Source of the DNA: Rahnella rivi
Lineage (GTDB): Bacteria > Pseudomonadota > Gammaproteobacteria > Enterobacterales > Enterobacteriaceae
NCBI RefSeq assembly: GCF_019049655.1
Contig: NZ_JAFMOX010000064.1
Span: 1 to 64,000, forward strand
Length of the DNA: 64,000 bases
Direction: 5' to 3'
A program made the position numbers and the translations under genes. Under the pieces are notes generated by a model. The model saw nothing but the letters and a program-made list of their open reading frames with translations. It was not told where the DNA came from and searched no databases. Positions 35,596 to 43,494 of this stretch are shown here, piece after piece; the first letter of the stretch is position 1, and every line of letters starts with the position of its first letter.

Positions 35596-36468
35596 CTATA
35601 ACAACCCCACCAGATGCAGTGCGGCCTTGCAGTTATCCGTTCTGCGCCACGCCAGCGCTATCTGCGTCGTCAATGTCTGCCCGGCAATGGGCAGACAGCG
35701 CACATTATTCTCATCAATTTTACCAAGCGACGCCGGCACCAGCGCGTAACCAAATCCTGTCGCCACCATACTCAGCGATGACGTGATTTGCGGACACTGC
35801 TGACCATAGCGCGGCGAAAAACCCGCTTCTTCGCAGGCCGTCGTCACCGCATCGTACAACCCCGGCGATAAATCCCGTGGAAAAGTGATCAGCGCGTCGT
35901 GACGCAATGCCGCCAGCCGGACGTCCTTACCCTGGCTGAGCGGATGCGTTTTCGGCAGCGCCACCATCATCTCTTCAATATCCAGAACCTTAAAACTGAA
36001 CGCTTTGCTGCGTTCGCAGGGCAGACGAATAAAGGCCACGTCGAGTGCGCCCTCGCCCAGCGCGGTCATCAGCCCTGCCATGTCTTTTTCCTGCGGCTCC
36101 ATCACCATGCCCGGATATTTATCCCGAAAGCGATGTAAGAGCGAAAAAACCTGCGGATTAAACGCGGTCGAAGTCGCAAAACCGATGCGCAGCGTGCCGT
36201 TCATGCCACGGGCCACCGAGCGCGTGCGCTCAAGTGCAGCATCGGTCAGTTTGATGATATTCAGCGCCTCGTCGTACAGCACTTTTCCGGCTTCGGTCAG
36301 CTCAACGCCACGGGTCAGGCGTTTTAGTAAAGGGGTACCGATTTCATGTTCGAGCCGCTGGATTTGCTGGCTCAGAGGAGGCTGGGAGATGCCCAGTTGT
36401 TCAGCAGCACGGGTGAAGTGCCCCGTCTCTGCCACCGCCACAAAATAGCGCAGATGACGCAGTTCCAT
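35596..36468 (-). CDS. budR: LysR-family activator of the bud genes
   Basis: A 290-aa LTTR with helix-turn-helix at residues 1-60 (RHLRYFVAVAETGHFTRAAE, SQPPLSQQIQRLE). It has an effector domain of the BudR/AlsR/BenM type. It is divergent from budA across 102 bp, the arrangement of budR/alsR regulators that sense acetate and activate butanediol genes. The name is based on position and pattern. Confidence 0.88.
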   Translation of the reverse strand: MELRHLRYFVAVAETGHFTRAAEQLGISQPPLSQQIQRLEHEIGTPLLKRLTRGVELTEAGKVLYDEALNIIKLTDAALERTRSVARGMNGTLRIGFATSTAFNPQVFSLLHRFRDKYPGMVMEPQEKDMAGLMTALGEGALDVAFIRLPCERSKAFSFKVLDIEEMMVALPKTHPLSQGKDVRLAALRHDALITFPRDLSPGLYDAVTTACEEAGFSPRYGQQCPQITSSLSMVATGFGYALVPASLGKIDENNVRCLPIAGQTLTTQIALAWRRTDNCKAALHLVGLL

Positions 36469-36536
36469 ATCAAAAACGTCTCAAAGTGAACACCTCCTCA
36501 TATTGGAACTCAGGGCGGAATGGCGTCAACCTTTAG

Positions 36537-36544
36537 TTAGCTAA
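36537..36544 (+). promoter_or_regulatory. Dyad in the budR-budA intergenic region
   Basis: TTAGCTAA is a perfect 8-bp palindrome inside CTTTAGTTAGCTAAGTTAAT, which contains a T-N11-A arrangement usual for LysR operators. It lies 27 bp upstream of the budA ATG, close to or within the core promoter. Confidence 0.35.
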
Positions 36545-36570
36545 GTTAATCATTCCATCCGGAGCTCTGC

Positions 36571-37353
36571 ATGAAAAACCATTCCGATTCCTGTTCCTGC
36601 GTCGCCGATATCGCCCGCACGGCCACGGCGTTTAAGCAACAACATCCTGACCGCGTGTTGTATCAGTCATCACTGATGAGCGCCCTGCTCAGCGGCGTTT
36701 ATGAGGGCGAGACGACGATGGCAGACCTGCTCCGGCATGGCGATTTTGGCCTCGGCACCTTCAACCATCTCGACGGTGAGCTGATCGCCTTTAACAGCAA
36801 CATCTTCCAGCTGCGCGGCGACGGCAGCGCACGACGCGCCAGCCCGGAACAAAAAACGCCGTTCGCCGTCATGACATTCTTTAATCCCACCCATGAATAC
36901 CACATCGAACGTCCGCACAGCCGCGAGCAGATCCATCACGTGATCGACGAGGTTGTCGCCAGCCAGAACACCTTCTGCGCGCTGCGCATTGACGGGAGAT
37001 TCAGCCGGGTCGAGACGCGCACCGTGCCGGAACAGCACCGGCCTTATAAACCGATGCTCGAAGCCATCGAAGCCCAGCCGACTTACCATATCGAACACAG
37101 CCAGGGCGTGCTGATTGGGTTTCTGACCCCTGCGTATATGCAGGGCATCAACGTCGCCGGATACCACGAACACTTTATTAATCAGGAACGCAGTAGCGGC
37201 GGCCACGTGCTGGATTATCAGGTGGAGAGCGGCACGCTGACCTTCGGCACCGTTGAAAAATTGCTGATCGACTTCCCGCAGGACAGCGATTTCCTGCACG
37301 CCAATTTATGCCCGGATGATTTGAACGACGCCATCCAGTCCGTTGAAAGTTAA
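36571..37353 (+). CDS. budA: Alpha-acetolactate decarboxylase
   Basis: A 260-aa enzyme that decarboxylates acetolactate to acetoin. Zn ligands are in the C-terminal GYHEHFINQERSSGGHVLDY motif (three His). The N-terminal part has YQSSLMSALLSGVYEG and LGTFNHLDGELIAF typical of the family. A GGAG lies just before the ATG. It is 27 bp upstream of budB in the same operon. Confidence 0.96.
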   Translation: MKNHSDSCSCVADIARTATAFKQQHPDRVLYQSSLMSALLSGVYEGETTMADLLRHGDFGLGTFNHLDGELIAFNSNIFQLRGDGSARRASPEQKTPFAVMTFFNPTHEYHIERPHSREQIHHVIDEVVASQNTFCALRIDGRFSRVETRTVPEQHRPYKPMLEAIEAQPTYHIEHSQGVLIGFLTPAYMQGINVAGYHEHFINQERSSGGHVLDYQVESGTLTFGTVEKLLIDFPQDSDFLHANLCPDDLNDAIQSVES

Positions 37354-37380
37354 TCACCGCCACATCGAAGGAGTGACACC

Positions 37381-39057
37381 ATGAAAAATTCAGACAGTAA
37401 AACCGAGTGGAAATGCGGTGCGGATCTGGTGGTCGCGCAGCTTGAAGCCCAGGGCGTAAAACACGTATTCGGCATTCCCGGCGCAAAAATCGATCGCGTC
37501 TTTGACTCTCTGCTCGATTCCAGCATTACGCTGATCCCGGTCCGTCACGAAGCCAACGCCGCCTTTATGGCCGGTGCGGTTGGCCGCCTGACCGGTAAAG
37601 CGGGCGTCGCGCTGGTCACCTCCGGACCCGGCTGCTCGAACCTTATCACCGGCGTCGCCACCGCGACCTCCGAAGGCGATCCGCTGGTTGCGCTGGGCGG
37701 TGCGGTAAAACGCGCCGACCACGTCAAACAGGTGCACCAGACCATGGACACCGTTGCGATGTTTCGCCCGGTGACGAAGTATTCCGCTGAAGTCACCTCC
37801 CCTTCCGCGCTGGCCGAAGTGCTGGCGAACGGCTTTCGCGCCGCCGAGTTTGGCCGCCCCGGCGCGGCATTTATCAGCCTGCCGATGGATATCGTCAACG
37901 AACCGGCCAGCGGCAAACTGCTGACCTCGCAGGCACCGGTGCTCGGCAGTGCGCCGCACGATGCGATCATGCAAGTGGCGCACCTGCTGCGACAGGCTAA
38001 AAATCCGGTGCTGCTGCTCGGCCTGATGGCCAGCCAGCCGCGTAACGCCGAAGCGATCCGCCGTCTGCTGCATAAAAGCGATCTGCCGGTGACCAGCACT
38101 TATCAGGCGGCGGGCGTTATTGATCAGGCTTCCTTCCACCGCTTCGCCGGGCGCGTCGGTTTGTTCAACAATCAGGCCGGTGACCGCCTGCTGCGTAATG
38201 CCGATCTGGTGATCACCATCGGTTACAGCCCGGTCGAGTACGAACCGGCGCAGTGGAGTAACGACAACGCCGAACTGGTGCATATCGACGTCATGCCCGC
38301 CGAAACGGACAGCGATTATCTGCCGGACGTCGAGCTGGTGGGCGACATCGCCGACACGCTGGATCTGCTGACCGAACAGATCCATCAGCGCATCGATCTG
38401 AGCGCGTCATCTGTCGAGATCCTCGAAGATCGCCGCCAGCAACGTGAGCTGCTGGCTCAGAAAGGCCGCAGCCTGAATCAGTTTGCAATCCACCCGCTGC
38501 GCCTGGTGCGCGCGATGCAGGACATCGTCAACAGCGACGTCACCCTGTGCGTCGACATGGGCAGTTTCCATATCTGGATCGCCCGCTACCTCTACAGTTT
38601 CCGCGCCCGTCAGGTGCTGATTTCCAACGGCCAGCAAACCATGGGCGTCGCATTACCGTGGGCTATCGGTGCCGCGCTGGTCGATCCGGGCCGCAAAGTG
38701 GTGTCCGTTTCCGGCGACGGTGGCTTTATGCAATCAAGCATGGAACTGGAAACTGCCGTCCGTCTGGGCGTCAACCTGCTGCACATCATTTGGGTTGATG
38801 AGGCGTACAACATGGTGGCCATCCAGGAAGAGAAAAAATACCACCGCACCTCCGGCATCCAGTTCGGCCCGATAGATTTCAAAGCCTACGCCGACGCCTT
38901 CGGCGCCAAAGGTTTTGCCGTCACCTCCGCCGAAACGCTGGAAAGCACGCTGCGCGCCGCCATGGACGTACAAGGCCCCGCCGTCGTCGCCGTACCGGTG
39001 GATTACAGTGATAACGCGTTACTGATGGGGCAACTGGAGATGGGGAGGATTTTTTAG
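37381..39057 (+). CDS. budB: Catabolic acetolactate synthase
   Basis: A 558-aa thiamine-diphosphate enzyme that condenses two pyruvates to acetolactate for the acetoin/butanediol route. The catalytic Glu is in VRHEANAAFMAG (about Glu57). The ThDP/Mg motif is GDGGFMQSSMELETA. It lacks the FAD-linked regulatory architecture of anabolic ALS and has no small-subunit gene beside it. No budC (butanediol dehydrogenase) follows; the operon ends at a terminator. Confidence 0.96.
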   Translation: MKNSDSKTEWKCGADLVVAQLEAQGVKHVFGIPGAKIDRVFDSLLDSSITLIPVRHEANAAFMAGAVGRLTGKAGVALVTSGPGCSNLITGVATATSEGDPLVALGGAVKRADHVKQVHQTMDTVAMFRPVTKYSAEVTSPSALAEVLANGFRAAEFGRPGAAFISLPMDIVNEPASGKLLTSQAPVLGSAPHDAIMQVAHLLRQAKNPVLLLGLMASQPRNAEAIRRLLHKSDLPVTSTYQAAGVIDQASFHRFAGRVGLFNNQAGDRLLRNADLVITIGYSPVEYEPAQWSNDNAELVHIDVMPAETDSDYLPDVELVGDIADTLDLLTEQIHQRIDLSASSVEILEDRRQQRELLAQKGRSLNQFAIHPLRLVRAMQDIVNSDVTLCVDMGSFHIWIARYLYSFRARQVLISNGQQTMGVALPWAIGAALVDPGRKVVSVSGDGGFMQSSMELETAVRLGVNLLHIIWVDEAYNMVAIQEEKKYHRTSGIQFGPIDFKAYADAFGAKGFAVTSAETLESTLRAAMDVQGPAVVAVPVDYSDNALLMGQLEMGRIF

Positions 39058-39080
39058 GAGGGGAGATTAGCTAGACGTTG

Positions 39081-39105
39081 AAACGCCCTTTTTAGGGCGT
39101 TTTTT
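39081..39105 (+). terminator. Rho-independent terminator of budAB
   Basis: A 9-bp stem AAACGCCCT / AGGGCGTTT with a TTTT loop and a following T-run, 24 bp after the budB stop. The right arm lies inside the 3' end of the convergent HNH gene. Confidence 0.92.
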
Positions 39106-39925
39106 GACTTGCAGCGATCATGCTTTTTAATTCATCAATTGAAAGCGTGCGGTCTTTTTTGCGATGAATGATCCCATGGCAGTTAGCACAAACGGGAACG
39201 AGTTCCGTTTTATAATCCACAGCTTTAGATTGGCCAAACTCCGAAACCGGCACCACGTGATGAATATGGATAAAGTCTTTTGCATACTCTCCGTAGAAAT
39301 CCTCGAAATTAAAGCCACAGGCATAGCAAGTAGTGCCGTGATAACTTTTAGCGAGTTTTTTTAGCCTCTGATCTCTTTCATAAATGGTGACAAACTTGGA
39401 AGATTTTTTACCTTCTTGGTAAGAAACCAGCGATTCTTCGTCAGCTTCATTTTCAACATGCACCGCTTCATTTTTAATATCGCCGATGATGTGGCGAGGT
39501 TCAGTTAGCGCGGCGGCTACGGCGATGTCTGCAAAGACATCTACTGAAATAGGGCGTACGCCTACCCGGAAATAGTTTAGTTTTTGGGTCTCTGGTATTT
39601 TTTCGTAATACCCTTCATCATTTTTAAAAATAACTGCATGATTGAACTGCTGATAATCAGTTATTGTTGCGTAAAAGCCACCTTTGCCATCAGGTGTAAT
39701 TTCACCTATTCGTCCAATGCCAAAATAATGCGGTGCCTTTGATAAACGTAGAGAAGCATACAGTCTGTTTTCAGGTCTTAGGCGCCCTTTATAGTAAATA
39801 AATCGCATTCCGGGGCGAATAAGATTTTTGTATTTATTAGGATAATGATATCGCTCACCAGTTTTATCATCCCACTTTGATACGTCATTCTCAGAGAGAA
39901 CTACGCAAACCTCTTCATCCGCCAT
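39092..39925 (-). CDS. HNH endonuclease with N-terminal base-reader-like domain
   Basis: A 277-aa protein. The C-terminal HNH nuclease (about 195-265) shows CYACGFNF, the catalytic FIHIHHVVPVSEFG and ELVPVCANCHGIIHRKK, the paired CxxC motifs binding zinc. The N-terminal roughly 125 residues (GERYHYPNKYKNLIRPGMRF, YYKGR, YFGIGRIGEI) look like an EVE/PUA-type fold used by modification-dependent endonucleases such as McrA relatives. A type IV-like role in cutting modified foreign DNA is inference. It stands alone; no methylase is nearby. Codon use is more A+T-rich than its neighbours. Confidence 0.8.
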   Translation of the reverse strand: MADEEVCVVLSENDVSKWDDKTGERYHYPNKYKNLIRPGMRFIYYKGRLRPENRLYASLRLSKAPHYFGIGRIGEITPDGKGGFYATITDYQQFNHAVIFKNDEGYYEKIPETQKLNYFRVGVRPISVDVFADIAVAAALTEPRHIIGDIKNEAVHVENEADEESLVSYQEGKKSSKFVTIYERDQRLKKLAKSYHGTTCYACGFNFEDFYGEYAKDFIHIHHVVPVSEFGQSKAVDYKTELVPVCANCHGIIHRKKDRTLSIDELKSMIAASQKTP

Positions 39926-40318
39926 CTATCGACACCTGTTAGTTGAATCAATAGGTTGGAAGTATAAGGCGTTCTTGATTACATACAACTCATGCATTTA
40001 TTTTTTGAATAGTTTGACCACTTTTACCAAAGTTAGGCGCGATAACCCCCCGTTTACACGTTTAAATTCATCCCCCTTTTCCAAAACATCTCGCAAAAAC
40101 CAAAACTGCCTAAAAATTCCTCTTACGGTATAAATCCCACGAATTAGGCTCTCTTCGCTGCGGCAAAAATTGCGAGTTGCCTTCCAACTCTCGCAACAAA
40201 ATACTGTAAATGCATACAGGTTATTTCTTTGAATCTTCAACAAAGATAGAGTGACTTCGCAGCGGCAACTTCCCGGCCGGAAAAGGGATTTCAACTCACT
40301 GACAATGGAATGATCATC
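39926..40318. other. Gene-free A+T-rich interval
   Basis: About 390 bases between the HNH gene and a small gene of unknown function. An imperfect inverted repeat TTGCGAGTTG...CAACTCTCGCAA lies near 40167-40198. A 98-codon frame on the minus strand (39998-40294) shows no family features and I do not call it. Confidence 0.35.
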
Positions 40319-40651
40319 ATGACTGATACCGACAACACCGCATTCACCGCTAATTCCATCACCGTATTTCGTTCACTGATTTCCGAGCTGGACGTAGGAC
40401 ACTTTGCCGAGGCACAACTCTACGATCTCAGCGCGCTGGCGTCCGAATCAGCCGAAGGGTTGTGCCAGGGTTTACTGTGCCTGAGCGAAGGTCTGGAGAA
40501 TTGCGAGACACTCCCCCCTGAAGGGATTGCGCAGGTCAGTGGTTACCTGAAAGCCTCGGCCCACCTTATCCCTGCGCTGTTCGAGCTGTGTGAAAAAGCC
40601 AACAACAGTATGACTAAAACACGCCAGATTACGGCTTATCCAATGAACTGA
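40319..40651 (+). CDS. Small protein of unknown function
   Basis: A 110-aa acidic protein (MTDTDNTAFTANSITVFRSL start), mostly predicted helical, with several Cys (SAEGLCQGLLCLSEGLENCE). I do not recognise the family. The ATG at 40319 is preceded by GGAA about 10 nt upstream; an earlier ATG at 40310 is possible. Its last 22 bases overlap an esterase remnant on the other strand, so its C-terminus may have been altered by the rearrangement there. Confidence 0.5.
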   Translation: MTDTDNTAFTANSITVFRSLISELDVGHFAEAQLYDLSALASESAEGLCQGLLCLSEGLENCETLPPEGIAQVSGYLKASAHLIPALFELCEKANNSMTKTRQITAYPMN

Positions 40652-40775
40652 CGCGCCAGGCGAGATCCCGCATCAGGTTTCGCGCCGTCGGGCTGATGCC
40701 GCCAAGCTGGAAAAAACCATGGATAACGCCGAGATAACGCTGCGCGTTGCAAGCCACTTTCCCCAACGCTGTTAA
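40629..40775 (-). pseudogene. C-terminal remnant of an alpha/beta-hydrolase esterase
   Basis: About 48 codons ending in a stop: LGKVACNAQRYLGVIHGFFQ, then LGGISPTARNLMRDLAWRVS. The Y-x-G-x-IHGFF pattern is that of HSL-type esterases, where the His is catalytic. The N-terminal 85% of the gene is missing; homology stops where the SymE-like remnant begins. It marks an old rearrangement edge of the CDI island. Confidence 0.55.
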
Positions 40776-41036
40776 AGAGCAACCACAACAACCACACTTA
40801 AAAGCGACTGGCTGGAAGATGCGGGGTTTACAACCGGTACACCGCTGAAGGTTCGCGTGATGCCCGGTTGGCTGGTGCTGACCCCACAAGATCCCGAACC
40901 CACACCGCCGCCAGAGCCGGAGATTATGCAGACACTGAAGAAGGTCTGTAAGCTCTCGGGCCGTAAGCAACAGCAAATCCTTGAGTTTATTGGGGTGATC
41001 ACCGCTAAGAAGCCTCCTGTCGGGAAGTGGATTTGA
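40776..41036 (+). pseudogene. N-terminally truncated SymE-family toxin
   Basis: An open frame of 86 codons with no start codon near its beginning (an in-frame TAA is at 40773-40775). It reads TTLKSDWLEDAGFTTGTPLK, then VRVMPGWLVLT, a Pro/Glu-rich stretch and KKVCKLSGRKQQQILEFIGV. This is the pattern of SymE AbrB-fold type I toxins, which are often seen next to Rhs and CDI loci. The normal N-terminal roughly 35 residues are absent. It is convergent with the cdiI gene at 41078. Confidence 0.65.
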
Positions 41037-41047
41037 CAGCTGACAGG

Positions 41048-41074
41048 TAAAAATCCCGGCTCGGTGGCCGGGAT
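41048..41074. terminator. Terminator between SymE remnant and cdiI (orphan 2)
   Basis: An 8-bp stem ATCCCGGC / GCCGGGAT (41053-41060, 41067-41074) with a 6-nt loop. It has five U residues on the minus strand and a short T-run on the plus strand. It directly follows the cdiI stop at 41078. Confidence 0.85.
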
Positions 41075-41077
41075 CTT

Positions 41078-41374
41078 TCAGTTCATTTGTTTGTATATAT
41101 GCTTTAACCATTCTTCAGATGAAGGCCATTCGTTAGGGTAATAATAATTACAATCAATTTTGTTAAGCAAAATGTCTTGTAATTCATCATCTGACAGAGA
41201 AAGTGCCAACAGATAATCTATTTCAGCTTTCATCTGCAATCGCTCTTCCGCAGTTTCGGTAGCCTTATAAGCTGCTAATGTTTCATCCGCGTTGCCAAAG
41301 AGCACTTCAAAATCTTGGTTAAAGTAGCATCTTAGCAAATATGACAAGGAAGGATATTTCTCTTTAATATTCAT
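41078..41374 (-). CDS. CdiI immunity protein of orphan cassette 2 (CdiI_2-like)
   Basis: A 98-aa acidic protein: YPSLSYLLRCYFNQDFEVLF near the N-terminus and NEWPSSEEWLKHIYKQM at the C-terminus. The YP-x-L...YF-x-QDF pattern resembles the CdiI_2 family, the immunity partner of RNase A-like CdiA toxins. Its ATG overlaps the toxin stop codon (ATGA), the usual toxin-immunity coupling. The gene is intact although the toxin gene has lost its start. Confidence 0.75.
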   Translation of the reverse strand: MNIKEKYPSLSYLLRCYFNQDFEVLFGNADETLAAYKATETAEERLQMKAEIDYLLALSLSDDELQDILLNKIDCNYYYPNEWPSSEEWLKHIYKQMN

Positions 41375-41708
41375 GGTGTTGGATATCCTGTAATGATTTT
41401 ATATCCCTCTGGCATTGAAGGATCCCTTCCAATGATAATTCTGGCATTTGTGGTTGGTACAACATTTGTAGAACCACGAGTAACGCTAATACCAATAGCA
41501 GCAGAAGATTGATAATCAAGTTCTAAGTAACCTTTTTGGCTACCAGATAAATAACTCTGGATCTTCGATTGATTACTATCAATGGCTTTACTTGTTACAG
41601 CTTCTGCTGTAGCTCTATCAGTAAATGTAGATGCTGTTTTTGTATTACCTGTAGACACTCTATCAAATAACTCCGCTTCAGTTTTTCCTACATGTCGATC
41701 AATAAAAT
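41371..41708 (-). pseudogene. Orphan CdiA-CT with RNase A-like toxin domain, cut by IS
   Basis: A reading frame of about 112 codons enters from the IS end at 41708 without a start codon. It reads IDRHVGKTEAELFDRV, STFTDRATAE, then ends RDPSMPEGYKIITGYPTP. The HVGKT motif, STFTDRATAE and the C-terminal TGYP match the bacterial RNase A-like CdiA-CT family (RNase_A_bac, first known in Yersinia kristensenii CDI). The catalytic His is kept. The pretoxin part upstream is missing, replaced by the insertion sequence. It is a silent cassette that could be activated by recombination with cdiA. Confidence 0.7.
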
Positions 41709-41724
41709 TGTAAGTATCCCAGCT

Positions 41725-42556
41725 TTAGTTCCACACACTTTTTGAGATTTCCGTGTTCTCGGCCATCAGCCGGTATTCTTCCGGCGTCAGGTTATTCAGG
41801 GATTCATGGGGCCGCTCACTGTTGTATTCATTCAGCCAACGTTCCGTTATTTCCCGTGCTTCATTCAGCGTTCTGAACAGATAAAAATCCAGTATTCGGT
41901 CCGGAACGTTCGGTTAAACCGTTCGATAAATACGTTTTGTGTCGGTTTGCCTGGCTTGATAAATTCCAGCATTACATCATGGGCCTCAGCCCTTTGTGCC
42001 AGAGCCAGCGATATCAGTTTCGGCCCGTATCCGTTCGCCTCTTCAGCGGAAATACACGGTTTGCCACTATTCTGTCCAACACCCATACAGCATGCTGCGC
42101 CGGGATATTCAGGTCAATTTCGATGGTCAGATCCTCTCGGTTAAAATCATCCACGATGTTGAAGGGCCGAACACGTCGGCCACATGTCAGGGCGTCGTGC
42201 ATAAAATCAATCGACCAGTTTTGGTTGAGTGCTTCCGGCGTTGCCAGCGGAGCCGGATCGCGCACCGGCAGGCGTTGTTTACCCTTACGACGAAAATTCA
42301 GTTTTAACAGACAGTAAATCCGGTGTACCCGCTTGTGATTCCAGACGTGCCCCTGCCTGCGAAGCACCTGAAAAAGCTTCTTAAAACCGTAGCAGGGATA
42401 GCGTTCAGCCGCCTCAGTCAGCCTATGGATCACCGGTTCATCACGTCGCGTATCCGGTTGATAGCGAAACACCGTCCTACTCGGCGATAACGTCCTGCAT
42501 GCATGGCGTATGCTCATCGTAAACTGTGTGGTCAGATAGCTGACGAGCTCACGCTT
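41725..42556 (-). pseudogene. IS3-family transposase OrfB, frameshifted
   Basis: An integrase-core transposase (DDE) in pieces: MSIRHACRTLSPSRTVFRYQ, then NQNWSIDFMHDALTCGRRVR (first Asp), NIVDDFNRE (second Asp), and after frameshifts PGKPTQNVFIERFNRTFRTE (Glu) and NSERPHESLNNLTPEEYRLM. Frame breaks occur near 42015-42050 and near 41893 (a missing base in CGGACCGAATACTGG). It is inactive. The 5' boundary is approximate. Confidence 0.85.
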
Positions 42557-42832
42557 TATCGCTGGTTTTAAAGCTTTTTTCGATGACGTCTTTTAACGCG
42601 CGATTTTCCAGACTCAGGTCGGCAAACATCTGTTTGAGACGGCGGTTTTCGTCCTCAAGATCCTTCATCTTTTGATATCAGAGGCTTCCATGCCACCATA
42701 CTTCGCTTTCCAGTTATAGTATGAAGCCTCAGATATTCCCGCTTCGCGGCAGACATCTTTGACAGTACGTCCGGCTTCAACAGACTTTAGAACGGTGATG
42801 ATCTGGTACTCGGTGAATCGGATCTTACGCAT
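42549..42832 (-). pseudogene. IS3-family transposase OrfA, frameshifted
   Basis: Begins MRKIRFTEYQIITVLKSVEA and VCREAGISEASYYNWKAKYG, the helix-turn-helix of IS407-type OrfA. The span is 284 bases, one short of a whole number of codons. A missing base near 42668 puts a TGA directly after EASDIKR. A good GAGGAG lies before the ATG at 42832. Confidence 0.85.
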
Positions 42833-42910
42833 AGCGATCTCCTCAGGGACATGATCTGTATGTCCGAAGATCTCTAAAAGTGAATGGGCCGGTTAAGCGG
42901 GATGCTTACA

Positions 42911-42968
42911 GTACCACTGGCGTGTCCGTTATTGCCCGCCCCCGCAAGTGAGAGGTTGCCGACGTTAG
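42911..42968. repeat. 58-bp exact copy of an internal cdiA segment
   Basis: Identical to 47090-47147 in the same orientation. Read on the minus strand it encodes NVGNLSLAGAGNNGHASGT, a piece of the late CdiA stalk. It starts exactly at the IS right end. It is the surviving 5' part of a displaced cdiA 3' fragment whose continuation is probably the RNase A-like cassette beyond the IS. Confidence 0.95.
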
Positions 42969-43161
42969 CCAACAGCGGCAAGATTTGCGGACGGATTGGG
43001 TGATAGAGAACGGCGAGGTGATTATCGGTGGCGACTGGCTCACCGAGTCCGGCATTATCGATGCGGAACAACTGGAAGTCACCGCTGCGCCCAGTTTGCT
43101 CCGGTTGCAAGGCTGGAAGCTGACAGTTTCAGAGCTTAGAAGCAAAAATCCCGGCCAGTAG
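42969..43161 (+). pseudogene. Possible SymE-like remnant
   Basis: An open frame with no start codon reads RTDWVIENGEVIIGGDWLTE, then SGIIDAEQLEVTAAPSLLRL, QGWKLTVSELRSKNPGQ and a stop at 43161. The GDWL-x-E-x-G ... L-x-V ... P-x-x-L spacing resembles the AbrB-fold core of SymE, as in the clearer copy at 40776-41036. The identification is tentative. It faces the cdiI of orphan cassette 1. Confidence 0.35.
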
Positions 43162-43168
43162 GCCGGGA
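43144..43168 (-). terminator. Terminator after cdiI of orphan 1
   Basis: An 8-bp stem TCCCGGCC / GGCCGGGA (43149-43156, 43161-43168) with an AGTA loop and five U residues on the minus strand. It lies 13 bp beyond the cdiI stop and shares the AAAAATCCCGGC arm with the terminator at 41048. Confidence 0.85.
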
Positions 43169-43181
43169 CCTATTACAGGAT

Positions 43182-43487
43182 TTAGATTAAATCTTCACTA
43201 TTTAAAAGAACAATGACATTGTCCGCCCCTAGAGCTTCCCTAATCATCTCAGCCATCTTATCAGTCGATATTTTAAGCGATTTATTATTTACTGATATAT
43301 AACAATACGATATCGGATCCAACCCAAATTCATTAGATACCTCTTTTTGAATTGGATGTGGTATACCCGCAGTAGATAAATAGTAGTGCGCGGGGAATAC
43401 ATCTGGATATCGTGTCGCAAATTCGTTCAACTTATGTTGCAAATCAGCACAAGTCAGCTTAGTAAAACATGTTAATCCTATAGACAT
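43182..43487 (-). CDS. Putative CdiI immunity protein of orphan cassette 1
   Basis: A 101-aa protein (CFTKLTCADLQHKLNEFATR near the N-terminus, IREALGADNVIVLLNSEDLI at the end), 7 bp downstream of the orphan toxin stop. I do not recognise its family by sequence. Its position, size and opposite-to-toxin lack of motif conservation are as expected for CdiI. It is intact with an ATG start; expression could come from an internal promoter in the toxin region. Confidence 0.7.
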   Translation of the reverse strand: MSIGLTCFTKLTCADLQHKLNEFATRYPDVFPAHYYLSTAGIPHPIQKEVSNEFGLDPISYCYISVNNKSLKISTDKMAEMIREALGADNVIVLLNSEDLI

Positions 43488-43494
43488 AGCATCC

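Larger units (their letters stand above)
41709..42910 (-). mobile_element. Degenerate IS3-family (IS407-group-like) element
   Basis: About 1.2 kb bounded by imperfect inverted repeats: TGTAAGTATCCCAGCTT at 41709-41725 and its counterpart TGTAAGCATCCCGCTT (minus strand) at 42895-42910. It carries the two-frame orfA/orfB transposase layout of IS3 elements. Both frames are broken. The 4-bp flanks differ (AAAT on the left, GTAC on the right), so there is no target-site duplication and one flank was rearranged. The right end abuts a 58-bp piece of cdiA. Confidence 0.85.

Noticed and set aside
39998..40294. 98-codon frame on the minus strand
   Set aside because: No recognisable family or ribosome site, unusual composition, and it lies in an A+T-rich gap; it looks like chance coding.
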